A stretch of DNA of 64,000 nt from Gammaproteobacteria bacterium (GTDB lineage Bacteria; Pseudomonadota; Gammaproteobacteria; SZUA-152), in NCBI GenBank assembly GCA_029882975.1, contig JAOUJW010000021.1, positions 1-64,000 on the forward strand, in the 5' to 3' direction. Below, piece by piece: positions 9,224 to 18,027 of this stretch. Under the pieces are notes generated by a model that was given only the letters and a program-made list of their open reading frames with translations, had not been told where the DNA came from and made no database searches. Position 1 is the stretch's first letter. Every line of letters starts with the position of its first letter. A program made the position numbers and the translations under genes.

Positions 9224-10642
9224 ATGTCTATGATTAACGAAAAAGATATAAATGAACAAATTGCGTGGGCAAAGATTAATGCCGATGTCCTGCGCAGTAT
9301 GGAGAATCCTCGCAAGGCGTACTGGATATCGGTTGCTGTGTGTCTGGCCATGCTGGCCTGTGCAGTGGTAGCGGAAATTTATCAGTATCAGGTGGGGATG
9401 GGGCCGGCGAACTTAAATAACCCACACATGTGGGATATGTATATTGCCTCCTTTGTATTCTGGATTGGTATGAGCCATTCGGGAACCTTGCTATCGGCTA
9501 TATTGCATATTATTCATGCCGACTGGCGTAAGCCTATTTATCGGTTTGCCGAGGCCATGACCACGTTTTCACTCATGACGGCAGGTTTTTTCCCGATTAT
9601 TCACATTGGTCGTTTGTGGAACATGTATTGGGTGTTACCGTATGTCAGCGACAGGGGGCATTGGCCTAATTTTCGCTCCCCACTGGTATGGGACGCGTTT
9701 GCAATCAGTACGTATTTGTCAGCGTCTATGTTGTTCCTGTTTGTGGGTATGATCCCCGATTTGGCTATTTGTCGAGATAACGCTAAAGGCTGGCAGAAAA
9801 AATTGTATACAGCCCTGTCATTGGGATGGAGCGGTACTGACCGGCAATGGCGGAACTTCCGTAAAACCTATATGTTGATGGCGTGTTTCCTGATTCCTCT
9901 GGCTGTATCGGTGCATTCCATCGTATCGTCCGACTTCGCCATGTCCATCATGCCCGGTTGGCACGTGACTACCTTCCCACCGTATTTCGTGGCCGGTGCT
10001 TTGTATTCCGGTTGTGCGGCTATTATCACCTTGTTTGTATTGTTGCGTTATTACTTCCACTTTGAGGAGTATATGACCAAAGCGATTATGGAAAAAACCT
10101 GTAAGCTGACTTTTGCGATCGCCATGGTTTGGACTTATCTGAACCTGGTGGAGTTCGCTTCTGTGTGGTATGGCCATGATATCTACAACAAAGAGTTGCT
10201 GATTGCCAAGGCGGTTGGACCCTATGCCTGGGTATTCTGGACCATGATTTTCTGTGGTTCCATCTTACCGTTTGCGCTGGCCGTACAAAAACTGAGACGT
10301 CACATGCCCACCATGTTCGTGGTATCCCTGGGATTGAACGTAGGTATGTTTTTTGAGCGGTGGATGATTGTAGCGCCTACCCTGTCCATGTCGCATAACC
10401 CGCATCAGTGGGATGTTATGTGGGGCAGTATTGTCGAATGGGCTATCGTATTTGGAAGCTTTGGTTGGTTCGGGTTGTTGTTCCTGGTGTTTGTAAAAGT
10501 ATTTCCCTCCGTATCCATGTACGAAGTGAAAGAAATGGTTTATCACCGTCGCAGACATTTAGTAAATGAGGGTGCAGCCAAGAGTTTGCATCGTAGAGCA
10601 AGTGATGCAAAACCATCTGAACCTGGTGTGGAGGGTGCGTAA
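9224..10642 (+). CDS. actC: ActC, NrfD/PsrC-type quinol-binding membrane subunit
   Basis: 472 residues with about ten hydrophobic helices and the NrfD-family pattern (HMWDMYIASFVFW near residue 67, ISHSG-like MSHSG, MPGWHVTTFPPYF near 245). ActC holds the quinol site and, with ActF, the membrane proton path of alternative complex III. The C-terminal 40 residues are hydrophilic. It lies 45 bases after actB2 and 2 bases before actD, so is cotranscribed. Confidence 0.92.
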   Translation: MSMINEKDINEQIAWAKINADVLRSMENPRKAYWISVAVCLAMLACAVVAEIYQYQVGMGPANLNNPHMWDMYIASFVFWIGMSHSGTLLSAILHIIHADWRKPIYRFAEAMTTFSLMTAGFFPIIHIGRLWNMYWVLPYVSDRGHWPNFRSPLVWDAFAISTYLSASMLFLFVGMIPDLAICRDNAKGWQKKLYTALSLGWSGTDRQWRNFRKTYMLMACFLIPLAVSVHSIVSSDFAMSIMPGWHVTTFPPYFVAGALYSGCAAIITLFVLLRYYFHFEEYMTKAIMEKTCKLTFAIAMVWTYLNLVEFASVWYGHDIYNKELLIAKAVGPYAWVFWTMIFCGSILPFALAVQKLRRHMPTMFVVSLGLNVGMFFERWMIVAPTLSMSHNPHQWDVMWGSIVEWAIVFGSFGWFGLLFLVFVKVFPSVSMYEVKEMVYHRRRHLVNEGAAKSLHRRASDAKPSEPGVEGA

Positions 10643-10644
10643 TT

Positions 10645-11172
10645 ATGAAACGGCATAGTGTAATGGCCTTGTTTAGTGACTTCGAAGAGGCTTTTGGAGC
10701 AATTTCCGATATACGCCATGCGGCGGTTCCTGGAATCGGTGTGGATGACGTTACTTTAAAGTCACCCATTGAACATCCGGAGATTGAAGAAGTATTGGGC
10801 GAACGCCCCGTACATATTCAAAAACTGACCCTGTTCGGCGCGTTGTTTGGTTTAATCTTTGGGTTTTTCTTTCTCTCTGGTGCTCAAGCCACTTTTTTGG
10901 TTCAGCCTCAGGGAGGGAAACCGGTTATCCCTTTACCATCCAATTTTGTCTTGATGTATGAGATGCTGATTTTCTTTGGTGTGTGGATTACATTCTTTTC
11001 ATTCCTGTTTCTATCGGGTTTGTTTAAGAAACGTCATCCCCTCTACAGTGAAAATGTAAGTTTGGATCAGATAGGCGTCCTGTTGGAAGTGGACGAGGAC
11101 AAGCTGCAACCGTTGAAGGATTTGTTTAATAAGCATAAGGCGGTGGAAATTCGTGAAGGGGTGTTGGAATGA
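10645..11172 (+). CDS. actD: ActD, DUF3341 membrane subunit of alternative complex III
   Basis: 175 residues. The N-terminal ~60 residues are soluble (FSDFEEAFGAI, HPEIEEVLGE), followed by two transmembrane helices (about residues 54-75 and 100-123), the form of DUF3341/ActD. It is a structural subunit without cofactors. Its last four bases overlap the actE start (ATGA), indicating translational coupling. Confidence 0.9.
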   Translation: MKRHSVMALFSDFEEAFGAISDIRHAAVPGIGVDDVTLKSPIEHPEIEEVLGERPVHIQKLTLFGALFGLIFGFFFLSGAQATFLVQPQGGKPVIPLPSNFVLMYEMLIFFGVWITFFSFLFLSGLFKKRHPLYSENVSLDQIGVLLEVDEDKLQPLKDLFNKHKAVEIREGVLE

Positions 11173-11678
11173 AGAAGTTTAGTCTTGTTTTCGCGGCTGC
11201 GATGTTGCCGTCTGTGGTGTTTGCGTGGCCATGGTCTACCGACATGATGAATCAGCCCAGCATTAAACCCCAGGAAGGCCAAATGCGGCCATTTCCAAAA
11301 CGTTCCGTTCCGGTGATGGGAATACCTACCAAGGTGAAAAATCGGGATGAAGCAGAAACGCTGGCTAATCCCATTGCGGTCGGTGAGGCCTCACTGAAAA
11401 AAGGCCGAACGCTGTTTCGTATCTATTGTGCGGCGTGTCACGGACTTACCGGTAAGGGTGATGCACCGGCGGGGGTGTTACTTGGTGCAGCGGATTTAAC
11501 CCAGGATTATATCCAGCAGTACAGTGATGGCCGACTCTGGGGCACTATCACCTTTGGTAGCGTGATCATGCCTGCTTATGGTGTGGTTACCGAAGAAGGC
11601 GGCTCCAACGATTTGTCGGTGGAAGAGCGTTGGCATGTGGTGAATTACCTTAAGAATGCCTTGCGGCAGGAAAAATAG
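11169..11678 (+). CDS. actE: ActE, mono-haem cytochrome c subunit of alternative complex III
   Basis: 169 residues with a cleavable signal peptide (to about residue 19) and one haem-c site CAACH near residues 95-99; MPAYG near residue 135 supplies the likely axial methionine. ActE is the mono-haem electron exit subunit. Known ActE proteins are often lipoproteins, but here the predicted cleavage region FAWPWS has no cysteine. It overlaps actD by 4 bases and precedes actF by 61 bases. Confidence 0.92.
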   Translation: MKKFSLVFAAAMLPSVVFAWPWSTDMMNQPSIKPQEGQMRPFPKRSVPVMGIPTKVKNRDEAETLANPIAVGEASLKKGRTLFRIYCAACHGLTGKGDAPAGVLLGAADLTQDYIQQYSDGRLWGTITFGSVIMPAYGVVTEEGGSNDLSVEERWHVVNYLKNALRQEK

Positions 11679-11739
11679 ACGGGGCCGGATATGTACTTGG
11701 CAGTTCATTTAAATTCAGAAAAATAGGGGTAGAGGATCA

Positions 11740-12777
11740 ATGGAAGGTTTTGGTAGTTGGTCGATATTGACCACAAACTTTTTAGTCGTGCTGTATCTGG
11801 CACTGGCGGGTGTAACATTTGCGGCGATCCTTCATTTGGTCAACGGCAAATGGCGCTTTCAAGTCCGGTACTACGCCGTGGCTTTGGCCGCCTTGTTTCC
11901 CTTGGCATTTATTCTGCTGATTGTTTTATTGATCGGCGGTGAAAACACATTTCAATGGTTGGGGCATCATGATGGCGGCGGGGAACACCATCTCAATGGA
12001 TGGCACAATTATACGTTCTTAGTGGCGCGACAAATTTTGGGCTTTTTGGCAGTGGCGGGTTTCTTCGCACTGTTTATCAAGTATCAATATTTGACCAGCA
12101 CCACTGACTCCTATGAAGTTCATCGCAAGTTTCGTAATATTGCGTTGACCATACCGGGTGTGTATGTGCTTTACGGCACCATGGTAGCGTGGGATTTTGA
12201 AATGACAATGATTCCCGGCTGGCACAGCGCCAGTTACGGTGTCTATCAGTTCGTGAGTATGTTTCATGCTTTTCTGGCGTTTTTTGCCATCATGCTGTTT
12301 TTCCTCAAACGGTCCGGAAAAATGAACCGTCCCATAGAGCCTTTTGTGTTTAACTTTTTAGCGCAAATGATGCTGGCTTTCACCATACTGTGGACGTATT
12401 TCTACTTCACCCAGTATTTGATTATGTGGTACGGACGTCTACCGGAGGAAATGACTCGCTTCCATTCCATGATGCAAAATGACTTGGCGCCAATTTGGTG
12501 GACCTTTCTGGCACTGAAGTTCATTATTCCTTTTGTCACCTTTGCTACATGGACCGATAATCGTCATAACCCCTACGTGATCGTGATGGTTGCCACCGGA
12601 TTGTTGGTGGGTACATGGCTGGAGCGTTATACTTGGATTTCCGGCTCGGTGGATCCTAAGTTCTACCACATTCCCATGACTTCCATTATGGATATCATAG
12701 TAACAGTGGTTATCGCCGCGGCAGGTTATGTCTCGGTTAAATGGGCATTAAACCGTTACGGTCTTATTAGAGCCTGA
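11740..12777 (+). CDS. actF: ActF, second NrfD-like membrane subunit of alternative complex III
   Basis: 345 residues with about nine or ten hydrophobic helices; a His-rich loop (HHDGGGEHH, residues 75-83) and MIPGWHSASYGVYQF (near 157) match ActF. ActF is the ActC paralogue that does not carry the quinol site. It is the last gene of the run: a strong terminator lies 27 bases after its stop. No haem-copper oxidase genes follow, unlike many act operons. Confidence 0.9.
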   Translation: MEGFGSWSILTTNFLVVLYLALAGVTFAAILHLVNGKWRFQVRYYAVALAALFPLAFILLIVLLIGGENTFQWLGHHDGGGEHHLNGWHNYTFLVARQILGFLAVAGFFALFIKYQYLTSTTDSYEVHRKFRNIALTIPGVYVLYGTMVAWDFEMTMIPGWHSASYGVYQFVSMFHAFLAFFAIMLFFLKRSGKMNRPIEPFVFNFLAQMMLAFTILWTYFYFTQYLIMWYGRLPEEMTRFHSMMQNDLAPIWWTFLALKFIIPFVTFATWTDNRHNPYVIVMVATGLLVGTWLERYTWISGSVDPKFYHIPMTSIMDIIVTVVIAAAGYVSVKWALNRYGLIRA

Positions 12778-12803
12778 CCGAGCACTCAACTCGACTGAGT
12801 AAC

Positions 12804-12831
12804 AAAAACCCCGCATCGCGGGGTTTTTTTT
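12804..12831. terminator. Bidirectional intrinsic terminator between act operon and hemerythrin gene
   Basis: AACCCCGC and GCGGGGTT form an 8-bp stem with an ATC loop, extended by flanking A5 and T8. The A and T tracts on either side make it work in both directions, serving actF (plus) and the convergent hemerythrin gene (minus). Confidence 0.93.
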
Positions 12832-12850
12832 GTCTCGTGGAATAGCAAAA

Positions 12851-13258
12851 CTAATTTATACCGTTGCGGTTCAGGAATTTTGCATAGGATTTGTCTTTAG
12901 CAAGAATGTGTTCTGTGAGCCAGTTTTTTAAGTATTCCAGCGTATCGGAACAAAGCGTGGGGTTGTCTCCCAGTTCTTGGATAATGGATTGTGCTTTAAG
13001 ATTAAAAGCATCATTGTGTGATTTGTATTCAGGCAATTCAGGAAACTCCAGACGCTGAAACATTTCCTCTTCAGCAATGAAGTGGTTCATGGCATGCTCC
13101 AATAATTGAAACAGCGCATCGCTGATCCGTCCTTGATCCGGTGGGGACTGTGTTGCCATACTGTGCAAATGATTCACGCCATTCATCAATTCCCGGTGTT
13201 GTGAATCTATAAATTCAATGTTGACCGCCAAATCATCTGACCACTGTAGCAATGCCAT
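12851..13258 (-). CDS. Bacteriohemerythrin
   Basis: 135 residues covering the whole four-helix hemerythrin fold. The di-iron ligands are visible: H21 in IDSQHREL, the HxxxE pair in HAMNHFIAEEE (about residues 60-64), H80 in KSHN, and H-x4-D in EHILAKD near residue 116. Such proteins bind oxygen, as sensors or as oxygen shuttles to oxidases. There is no other domain and no signal peptide, so it is a single-domain cytoplasmic form. It ends facing the act operon. Its nearness to two quinol oxidation complexes suggests but does not prove a respiratory role. Confidence 0.92.
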   Translation of the reverse strand: MALLQWSDDLAVNIEFIDSQHRELMNGVNHLHSMATQSPPDQGRISDALFQLLEHAMNHFIAEEEMFQRLEFPELPEYKSHNDAFNLKAQSIIQELGDNPTLCSDTLEYLKNWLTEHILAKDKSYAKFLNRNGIN

Positions 13259-13657
13259 AGTAACGTCCTCTTGTTATTTTGGGTGGATTTGTCGGCCCCC
13301 TCGGTTTTAGGCAAACAAGCATGCGGCAGCAATTTATATGAAGGGGGCTTTGTGTTTTTGCTTATCGGCAGGGGAGAGGTGATCTTTGGTTGAATCTTAA
13401 ATTTTATTTTAGATTTTGCAGCAACTTCGTTACATCGATTTGCTCGGAGATTATTGCGCCATGAGAAGACGTCTAACGTGTTGAATTATTGACTGTAATT
13501 CCTTAGAAAAAGAATAGGCCAAGCTTTAATCGCATTAGCTTATCATAATATTAATAAATTAATGGATGCATATTGGTATAAATCTGCTATGCTTTGCACC
13601 TGTATTTTGGTCGCCGGGAGTGAATTTATGTTGAGAATACAAAAGGCTGGATAGGCG
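13259..13657. other. Divergent promoter region between hemerythrin gene and petABC
   Basis: About 400 A+T-rich bases with no ORF. It should contain promoters for the hemerythrin gene (minus) and petABC (plus). An extended -10 candidate lies at 13585-13593; nothing else is clear. Confidence 0.5.
13585..13593 (+). promoter_or_regulatory. Extended -10 candidate for petABC
   Basis: TGCTATGCT matches TGn plus a -10 hexamer (TATGCT) about 65 bases before petA. No good -35 is seen, which an extended -10 can tolerate. Confidence 0.3.
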
Positions 13658-14251
13658 ATGAGCGAGGAAATCGATAAGAAAAAACGTCGGATTTTGCTGG
13701 CCGCCGCGGCCGCTATGGGCGGGGTCGGTGGTGCATACGTTGCCACTCCTTTCATTCTATCAATGGATCCCAGTGCCAAAGCTGAAGCGGCAGGTGCCCC
13801 GGTCGATGTTGATATCAGTAAACTGGAAGTCGGACAGCTAATGACGGTGGAATGGCGCGGTAAACCCGTCTGGATTCTTCGTCGCAGTGAAGCCATGCTG
13901 GATAGTATGAAGACTCTGGATTCCGATTTGCGCGATCCTCAATCGAATGAACTGACTCAGCAACCCAATTACACCAAGAACCCTCATCGTTCTTTAAATC
14001 CAGAATTTATGGTTATGATCGGGATTTGTACTCACTTGGGGTGTGCTCCGACCTACCGTCCGGATTTGGCTCCCGCTGATTTGGGCGCCGCTTGGAAGGG
14101 CGGGTTTTTTTGTCCCTGCCACGGTTCACGTTATGATCTGGCTGGCCGGGTCTATGCCGGGGTACCGGCACCCTCTAATTTGGTGGTACCGCCGTACCGT
14201 TTTGTAACAGGAACCCGTTTATTAATCGGTGTGGATCCGGAGCACGCATAA
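13658..14251 (+). CDS. petA: Ubiquinol-cytochrome c reductase, Rieske iron-sulfur subunit
   Basis: 197 residues. Twin-arginine-like start (KKKRRILLAA) and a membrane anchor to about residue 34, then a Rieske domain. Cluster ligands are clear: C124-T-H126-L-G-C129 and C152-P-C154-H155-G-S. It accepts electrons from quinol at the Qo site and passes them to cytochrome c1. Its stop overlaps the cytochrome b start (TAATG), so the two are translationally coupled. Confidence 0.97.
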   Translation: MSEEIDKKKRRILLAAAAAMGGVGGAYVATPFILSMDPSAKAEAAGAPVDVDISKLEVGQLMTVEWRGKPVWILRRSEAMLDSMKTLDSDLRDPQSNELTQQPNYTKNPHRSLNPEFMVMIGICTHLGCAPTYRPDLAPADLGAAWKGGFFCPCHGSRYDLAGRVYAGVPAPSNLVVPPYRFVTGTRLLIGVDPEHA

Positions 14252-15474
14252 TGCAAAACTGGTGGTTAATCAGTCGTGAATGGCTGGATGCTAGATTTCC
14301 CGTTACCCAATTTTGGCGGGATCATTTATCTCACTATTACGCACCGAAGAATCTGAACTTTTGGTACTTCTTCGGTTCTTTGGCGTTGATGATGCTGGTG
14401 ATACAACTGCTCACCGGTATTTTCCTGACCATGAATTACAAGCCCACCGCCGATACAGCCTTTGCATCGGTGGAGTACATCATGAGAGATGTGAAATGGG
14501 GATGGTTGATACGATATATTCATTCTTCCGGCGCTTCCTTTTTCTTTATTGTGGTGTATTTGCACATGTTCAGGGCGTTGCTGTATGGGTCATACCGCGG
14601 GCCTAGAGAATTGCTGTGGGTGTTCGGGATGTTTCTGTTTGCCCTATTAATGGCAGAGGCGTTTATGGGATATCTGTTACCTTGGGGGCAAATGTCGTTT
14701 TGGGGTGCGCAGGTGATTATTTCACTGTTTGGAGCCATACCTTACATAGGCAGTGATTTGGCTCTATGGATTCGTGGTGACTATGTGGTAGCGGACGCCA
14801 CATTAAATCGATTTTTCGCCTTCCATGTGATCGCTTTTCCGCTGGTGTTGATTATCCTGGTGGTGTTCCATTTAACCGCGTTACATAAAGTGGGCTCTAA
14901 TAATCCTGACGGAATTGAAATCAAAAAGCATAAAAATGAAAAAGGCATTCCCATTGACGGAATTCCGTTTCATCCATACTACACCATTAAGGATATGGCG
15001 GGAGCAGTAGCCTTCTTGTTTTTGTTTGCCGTAGTTATTTTTTACGCGCCGGAAATGGGTGGCTGGTTCCTGGAAAAAGACAATTTTGTCCCAGCCAATC
15101 CGTTAAAAACACCTGAGCATATCGCGCCACTTTGGTACTTCACTCCGTTCTACGCCATCTTACGGGCAGTGCCGGACAAGTTTTTGGGCGTCATGTGTAT
15201 GGGGGCGTCCATCGCGGTGTTGTTCCTGTTGCCCTGGTTGGATCGCAGTCCCGTGAAGTCGATTCGCTATAAAGGTTGGATTTTCAGAACGGCGCTTGCG
15301 CTTTTTACGGTCAGCTTCATTGGCTTGGCCTACTTGGGTACGGTGCCCGCAACACCGCTGGCCACGCGGTTCTCGCAGCTATTCAGTATTTTGTACTTTG
15401 CTTTTTTCCTATTAATGCCCTTCTATTCGCGCTGGGATAAATGCAAGGAACCACCGGATAGGGTGACCAAGTAA
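14251..15474 (+). CDS. petB: Cytochrome b of the bc1 complex
   Basis: 407 residues, full-length with eight helices. Haem ligand pairs H91/H105 and H192/H207 are present. The Qo-site motif PEWY of most bc1 and b6f complexes reads PLWY at residues 293-296, so the glutamate is missing; I believe such variants occur in other gammaproteobacteria. It forms the quinol oxidation and reduction sites in the inner membrane. One-base overlap with petA and with petC. Confidence 0.97.
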   Translation: MQNWWLISREWLDARFPVTQFWRDHLSHYYAPKNLNFWYFFGSLALMMLVIQLLTGIFLTMNYKPTADTAFASVEYIMRDVKWGWLIRYIHSSGASFFFIVVYLHMFRALLYGSYRGPRELLWVFGMFLFALLMAEAFMGYLLPWGQMSFWGAQVIISLFGAIPYIGSDLALWIRGDYVVADATLNRFFAFHVIAFPLVLIILVVFHLTALHKVGSNNPDGIEIKKHKNEKGIPIDGIPFHPYYTIKDMAGAVAFLFLFAVVIFYAPEMGGWFLEKDNFVPANPLKTPEHIAPLWYFTPFYAILRAVPDKFLGVMCMGASIAVLFLLPWLDRSPVKSIRYKGWIFRTALALFTVSFIGLAYLGTVPATPLATRFSQLFSILYFAFFLLMPFYSRWDKCKEPPDRVTK

Positions 15475-16226
15475 TGGGTGTTCAATATAAGAGTTTTGTG
15501 GTGTTGGGTGCCTTACTCCTGGTATTGCCGGGCATGGCGCTTGCTGCCTCCAAGCTGACTTTGGATAAAGCGGATATCGATCCTTTGGATAAGGAATCTC
15601 TACGTCGCGGTGCACAGTACTTTGCCAATTACTGTTTCAATTGTCACTCCATCCAATTTATGCGCTATAGCCGAATTGCCAAGGACTTGCAGCTCACGGA
15701 AGATGAAGTGTCATCCATGATGATTTTCACCGGGGCGAAGGTGGGCGATCCTATGAATGTGGCTTTGTTGCCCGACGATGCCAAGCGTTGGTTTGGCACA
15801 ACGCCTCCCGATTTGTCGGTGGTGTCTCGTTCACGAGGAGTGGATTGGATTTATACCTACTTACGTTCGTTTTACCGCGATGATTCCCGTCCCTGGGGTG
15901 TTAATAATGCGGTCTTTAAAGACGTGGCTATGCCCCATGTATTATGGGAATTGCAAGGACTACAGGAAGCCGTGTACGGCAGTGTTACTACCCCGGACGG
16001 CGTGGAGCACAAAGTGATTGCCGGGCTGAATCTGGTACAAAAAGGTCAATTGGCTGCCAAAGACTACGATGCGGTGGTAAGAGATATCGTCAATTTTCTG
16101 GCTTATGTTGGCGAACCCACCAAAAACACACGATTAGCATTGGGCAAATGGGTGTTAATTTTTCTTGCTATGTATTTTGTTGTGCTGGTATTCCTCAAAA
16201 AAGAATACTGGAAAGACATCAAATAA
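15474..16226 (+). CDS. petC: Cytochrome c1 of the bc1 complex
   Basis: 250 residues. Signal peptide to about residue 25, one haem-c site CFNCH at residues 54-58, and a C-terminal anchor helix (LGKWVLIFLAMYFVVLVFL). It takes electrons from the Rieske centre and gives them to soluble cytochrome c. Start overlaps the petB stop by one base. A promoter for sspA lies just downstream. Confidence 0.97.
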   Translation: MGVQYKSFVVLGALLLVLPGMALAASKLTLDKADIDPLDKESLRRGAQYFANYCFNCHSIQFMRYSRIAKDLQLTEDEVSSMMIFTGAKVGDPMNVALLPDDAKRWFGTTPPDLSVVSRSRGVDWIYTYLRSFYRDDSRPWGVNNAVFKDVAMPHVLWELQGLQEAVYGSVTTPDGVEHKVIAGLNLVQKGQLAAKDYDAVVRDIVNFLAYVGEPTKNTRLALGKWVLIFLAMYFVVLVFLKKEYWKDIK

Positions 16227-16265
16227 ATCTGCTATTTTTATACTAATCAAATAGTTGTAATGGAT

Positions 16266-16296
16266 TTGGGGCAATTCTCAAATTTTCATGTATAAT
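16266..16296 (+). promoter_or_regulatory. Sigma-70 promoter of sspAB
   Basis: Perfect -10 TATAAT at 16291-16296, with TTGGGG at 16266-16271 as a possible -35 (19-base spacing, longer than ideal). It lies 44 bases before the sspA start, in the petC-sspA gap. Confidence 0.6.
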
Positions 16297-16339
16297 GCGC
16301 GGTCACTTCCAAATTTTCCGTTAACGTAGAGAGGGATAG

Positions 16340-16966
16340 ATGGCCGTTATCGCCAATAGAAAATCTGTCATGACTCTGTTTTCCGACGCTTCGGATATAC
16401 ACTCCCACAGAGTTCGCATTGTACTCGCCGAAAAAGGCATTAACTTTGACGTAGTTTACGTCGATCCTACTAACCCGCCGGAAGACTTGTTGGAATTAAG
16501 TCCCTATGGCGCCGTACCAACACTGGTAGATCGTGATCTGGTGTTATACGACTCTCACGTCATAATGGAATATTTGGATGAACGTTTTCCTCACCCGCCA
16601 TTAATGCCGGTAGATCCGGTGTCTCGCGGCAGAACCCGGATGACCTTGCGTAGAATCCAAAAGGATTGGGATTCCTTGGTGGAAGCGATTCAGAACCCGA
16701 ACAATCCGGATCCGGCGAAGTCCCGCAAGGAATTGGCTGAAGGCCTGACTGTGGTCGCGCCGATTTTCCAACAAAAACCGTTTTTCATGAGTAGTGAATT
16801 TTCTTTAATGGATTGCGTGGTTGGTCCTATATTATGGCGCTTACCCAAATATGGAATTGAGCTGCCCGGTAGTGCCAAACCGGTATTGGACTATGCCAAA
16901 CGTTTGTTTGAGATGGATTCCTTTAAGGCCAGCTTGAGCGAAGTCGAAAACGAAATGCATTTGTAA
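16340..16966 (+). CDS. sspA: Stringent starvation protein A (glutathione-S-transferase fold)
   Basis: 208 residues with thioredoxin-like N-terminal domain (MTLFSDASDIHSHRVRIVL) and helical C-terminal GST domain. SspA binds RNA polymerase and alters transcription in stress and stationary phase; it lacks GST catalysis. The order petABC-sspA-sspB is a conserved gammaproteobacterial arrangement. GAGAGGGA before the start is a fair ribosome binding site. Confidence 0.95.
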   Translation: MAVIANRKSVMTLFSDASDIHSHRVRIVLAEKGINFDVVYVDPTNPPEDLLELSPYGAVPTLVDRDLVLYDSHVIMEYLDERFPHPPLMPVDPVSRGRTRMTLRRIQKDWDSLVEAIQNPNNPDPAKSRKELAEGLTVVAPIFQQKPFFMSSEFSLMDCVVGPILWRLPKYGIELPGSAKPVLDYAKRLFEMDSFKASLSEVENEMHL

Positions 16967-16985
16967 CCGGTGTTTTTTTCGAAGC

Positions 16986-17384
16986 ATGAGTTCTGAGAAG
17001 AAAATGACCAGTAGTCGTCCTTATCTACTAAGGGCGATTTACCAATGGATTGTGGATAATGAAATGACACCGTACCTGCTGGTGGATGCCACAGCAGAAA
17101 ATGTGCACGTCCCTGCAGAACACATTTCCAACGGAAAAATTATCCTCAATGTCTCGCCCTCGGCCGTGGTCGGTTTGGATATGGGTAATGATGCTGTGGT
17201 GTTTAATGCACGGTTCAGTGGTAAGGCGATGCAAGTGACCACTCCGGTGGTTGCCATTCTGGCCATTTATTCCAAGGAAAACGGGCGTGGTATGGTGTTT
17301 ACGGAAGAGGAAGAACCCACTCCGCCCACCACTCCCGATGATGATCCAAAGCCGAAACAGCCTAAACTTAGAGTCGTAAAATAA
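16986..17384 (+). CDS. sspB: ClpXP protease specificity-enhancing factor SspB
   Basis: 132 residues. The substrate-binding domain ([15 protein letters not shown], residues 11-25) is followed by an acidic, proline-rich linker and a C-terminal ClpX-binding tail ending LRVVK. SspB delivers ssrA-tagged proteins to ClpXP. An alternative ATG at 17004 would remove six residues and fits the E. coli protein length start equally well. Stop overlaps the macrodomain gene start (TAATG). Confidence 0.95.
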   Translation: MSSEKKMTSSRPYLLRAIYQWIVDNEMTPYLLVDATAENVHVPAEHISNGKIILNVSPSAVVGLDMGNDAVVFNARFSGKAMQVTTPVVAILAIYSKENGRGMVFTEEEEPTPPTTPDDDPKPKQPKLRVVK

Positions 17385-17878
17385 TGTTGGAGGTCATCCA
17401 GGGTGATATCACCCGCCTGGATGTGGATGCCATTGTCAACGCAGCTAATTCCAGTCTGTTGGGAGGCGGCGGTGTGGACGGAGCGATTCACCGTGCTGCC
17501 GGGTCGGAGTTGTTGGCGGCCTGTCGCCCTTTAAACGGCTGTAAAACCGGTCAAGCCAAAATAACTCCCGGATTTAAATTGCCGGCACGCTGGGTGATAC
17601 ACACGGTCGGTCCCATATGGCATGGTGGCGGCCAGGGAGAAGCGGAATCGTTGGCATCCTGTTACCGCAATAGTATCGCTTTGGCGCTGCAGCATTCCTT
17701 AGCGTCCATAGCCTTTCCTGCCATCAGCACCGGTGTTTACGGATACCCCAAAGCCGAGGCCTGTAAAATCGCTTTGGACACACTAAAACCCTATGTGGAG
17801 CAAATACGTATAGTTTTGTGTTGTCACGGGGATGTGGATTATCAATTGATTCGAGATACAGCGGCACGTTTGGCTTAG
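17384..17878 (+). CDS. Macrodomain protein, probable O-acetyl-ADP-ribose deacetylase (YmdB type)
   Basis: 164 residues, a complete macrodomain. ADP-ribose contacts are visible: GDIT at 6-9, NAAN near 21, the [14 protein letters not shown] loop (about 29-42) and the [13 protein letters not shown] loop (near 107). Family members remove acetyl or ADP-ribosyl groups from O-acetyl-ADP-ribose and modified proteins. Its start overlaps the sspB stop by one base, so it is very likely cotranslated with the ssp pair; this link is not part of the classic ssp operon. A CT-rich tract and a palindrome follow. Confidence 0.93.
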   Translation: MLEVIQGDITRLDVDAIVNAANSSLLGGGGVDGAIHRAAGSELLAACRPLNGCKTGQAKITPGFKLPARWVIHTVGPIWHGGGQGEAESLASCYRNSIALALQHSLASIAFPAISTGVYGYPKAEACKIALDTLKPYVEQIRIVLCCHGDVDYQLIRDTAARLA

Positions 17879-17946
17879 TCTATTTTTTTGCTCTCTATTC
17901 TTTCTTCTCTCTCTTCTCTCTCTCCGTCTCTTTAAAACCACCTGAT

Positions 17947-17964
17947 CACTGACCGAGGTCAGTG
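17947..17964. repeat. 18-bp perfect palindrome, possible terminator or operator
   Basis: CACTGACC-GA-GGTCAGTG, followed by TGTTTT. It lies 68 bases after the macrodomain gene, behind a 45-base pyrimidine tract, and about 65 bases before the small lipoprotein gene. It could end the ssp operon or bind a dimeric repressor. Confidence 0.5.
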
Positions 17965-18027
17965 TGTTTTAAGCCAAATCGCGCTATGGTTTTTGTAGTC
18001 CCCAAGCACTCTTCCCCGAGGTGTATC

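Noticed and set aside
5401-12777. Qrc or polysulfide reductase operon
   Set aside because: Presence of DUF3341 (ActD), mono-haem ActE, a second NrfD-like ActF and a pentahaem ActA fits alternative complex III better.
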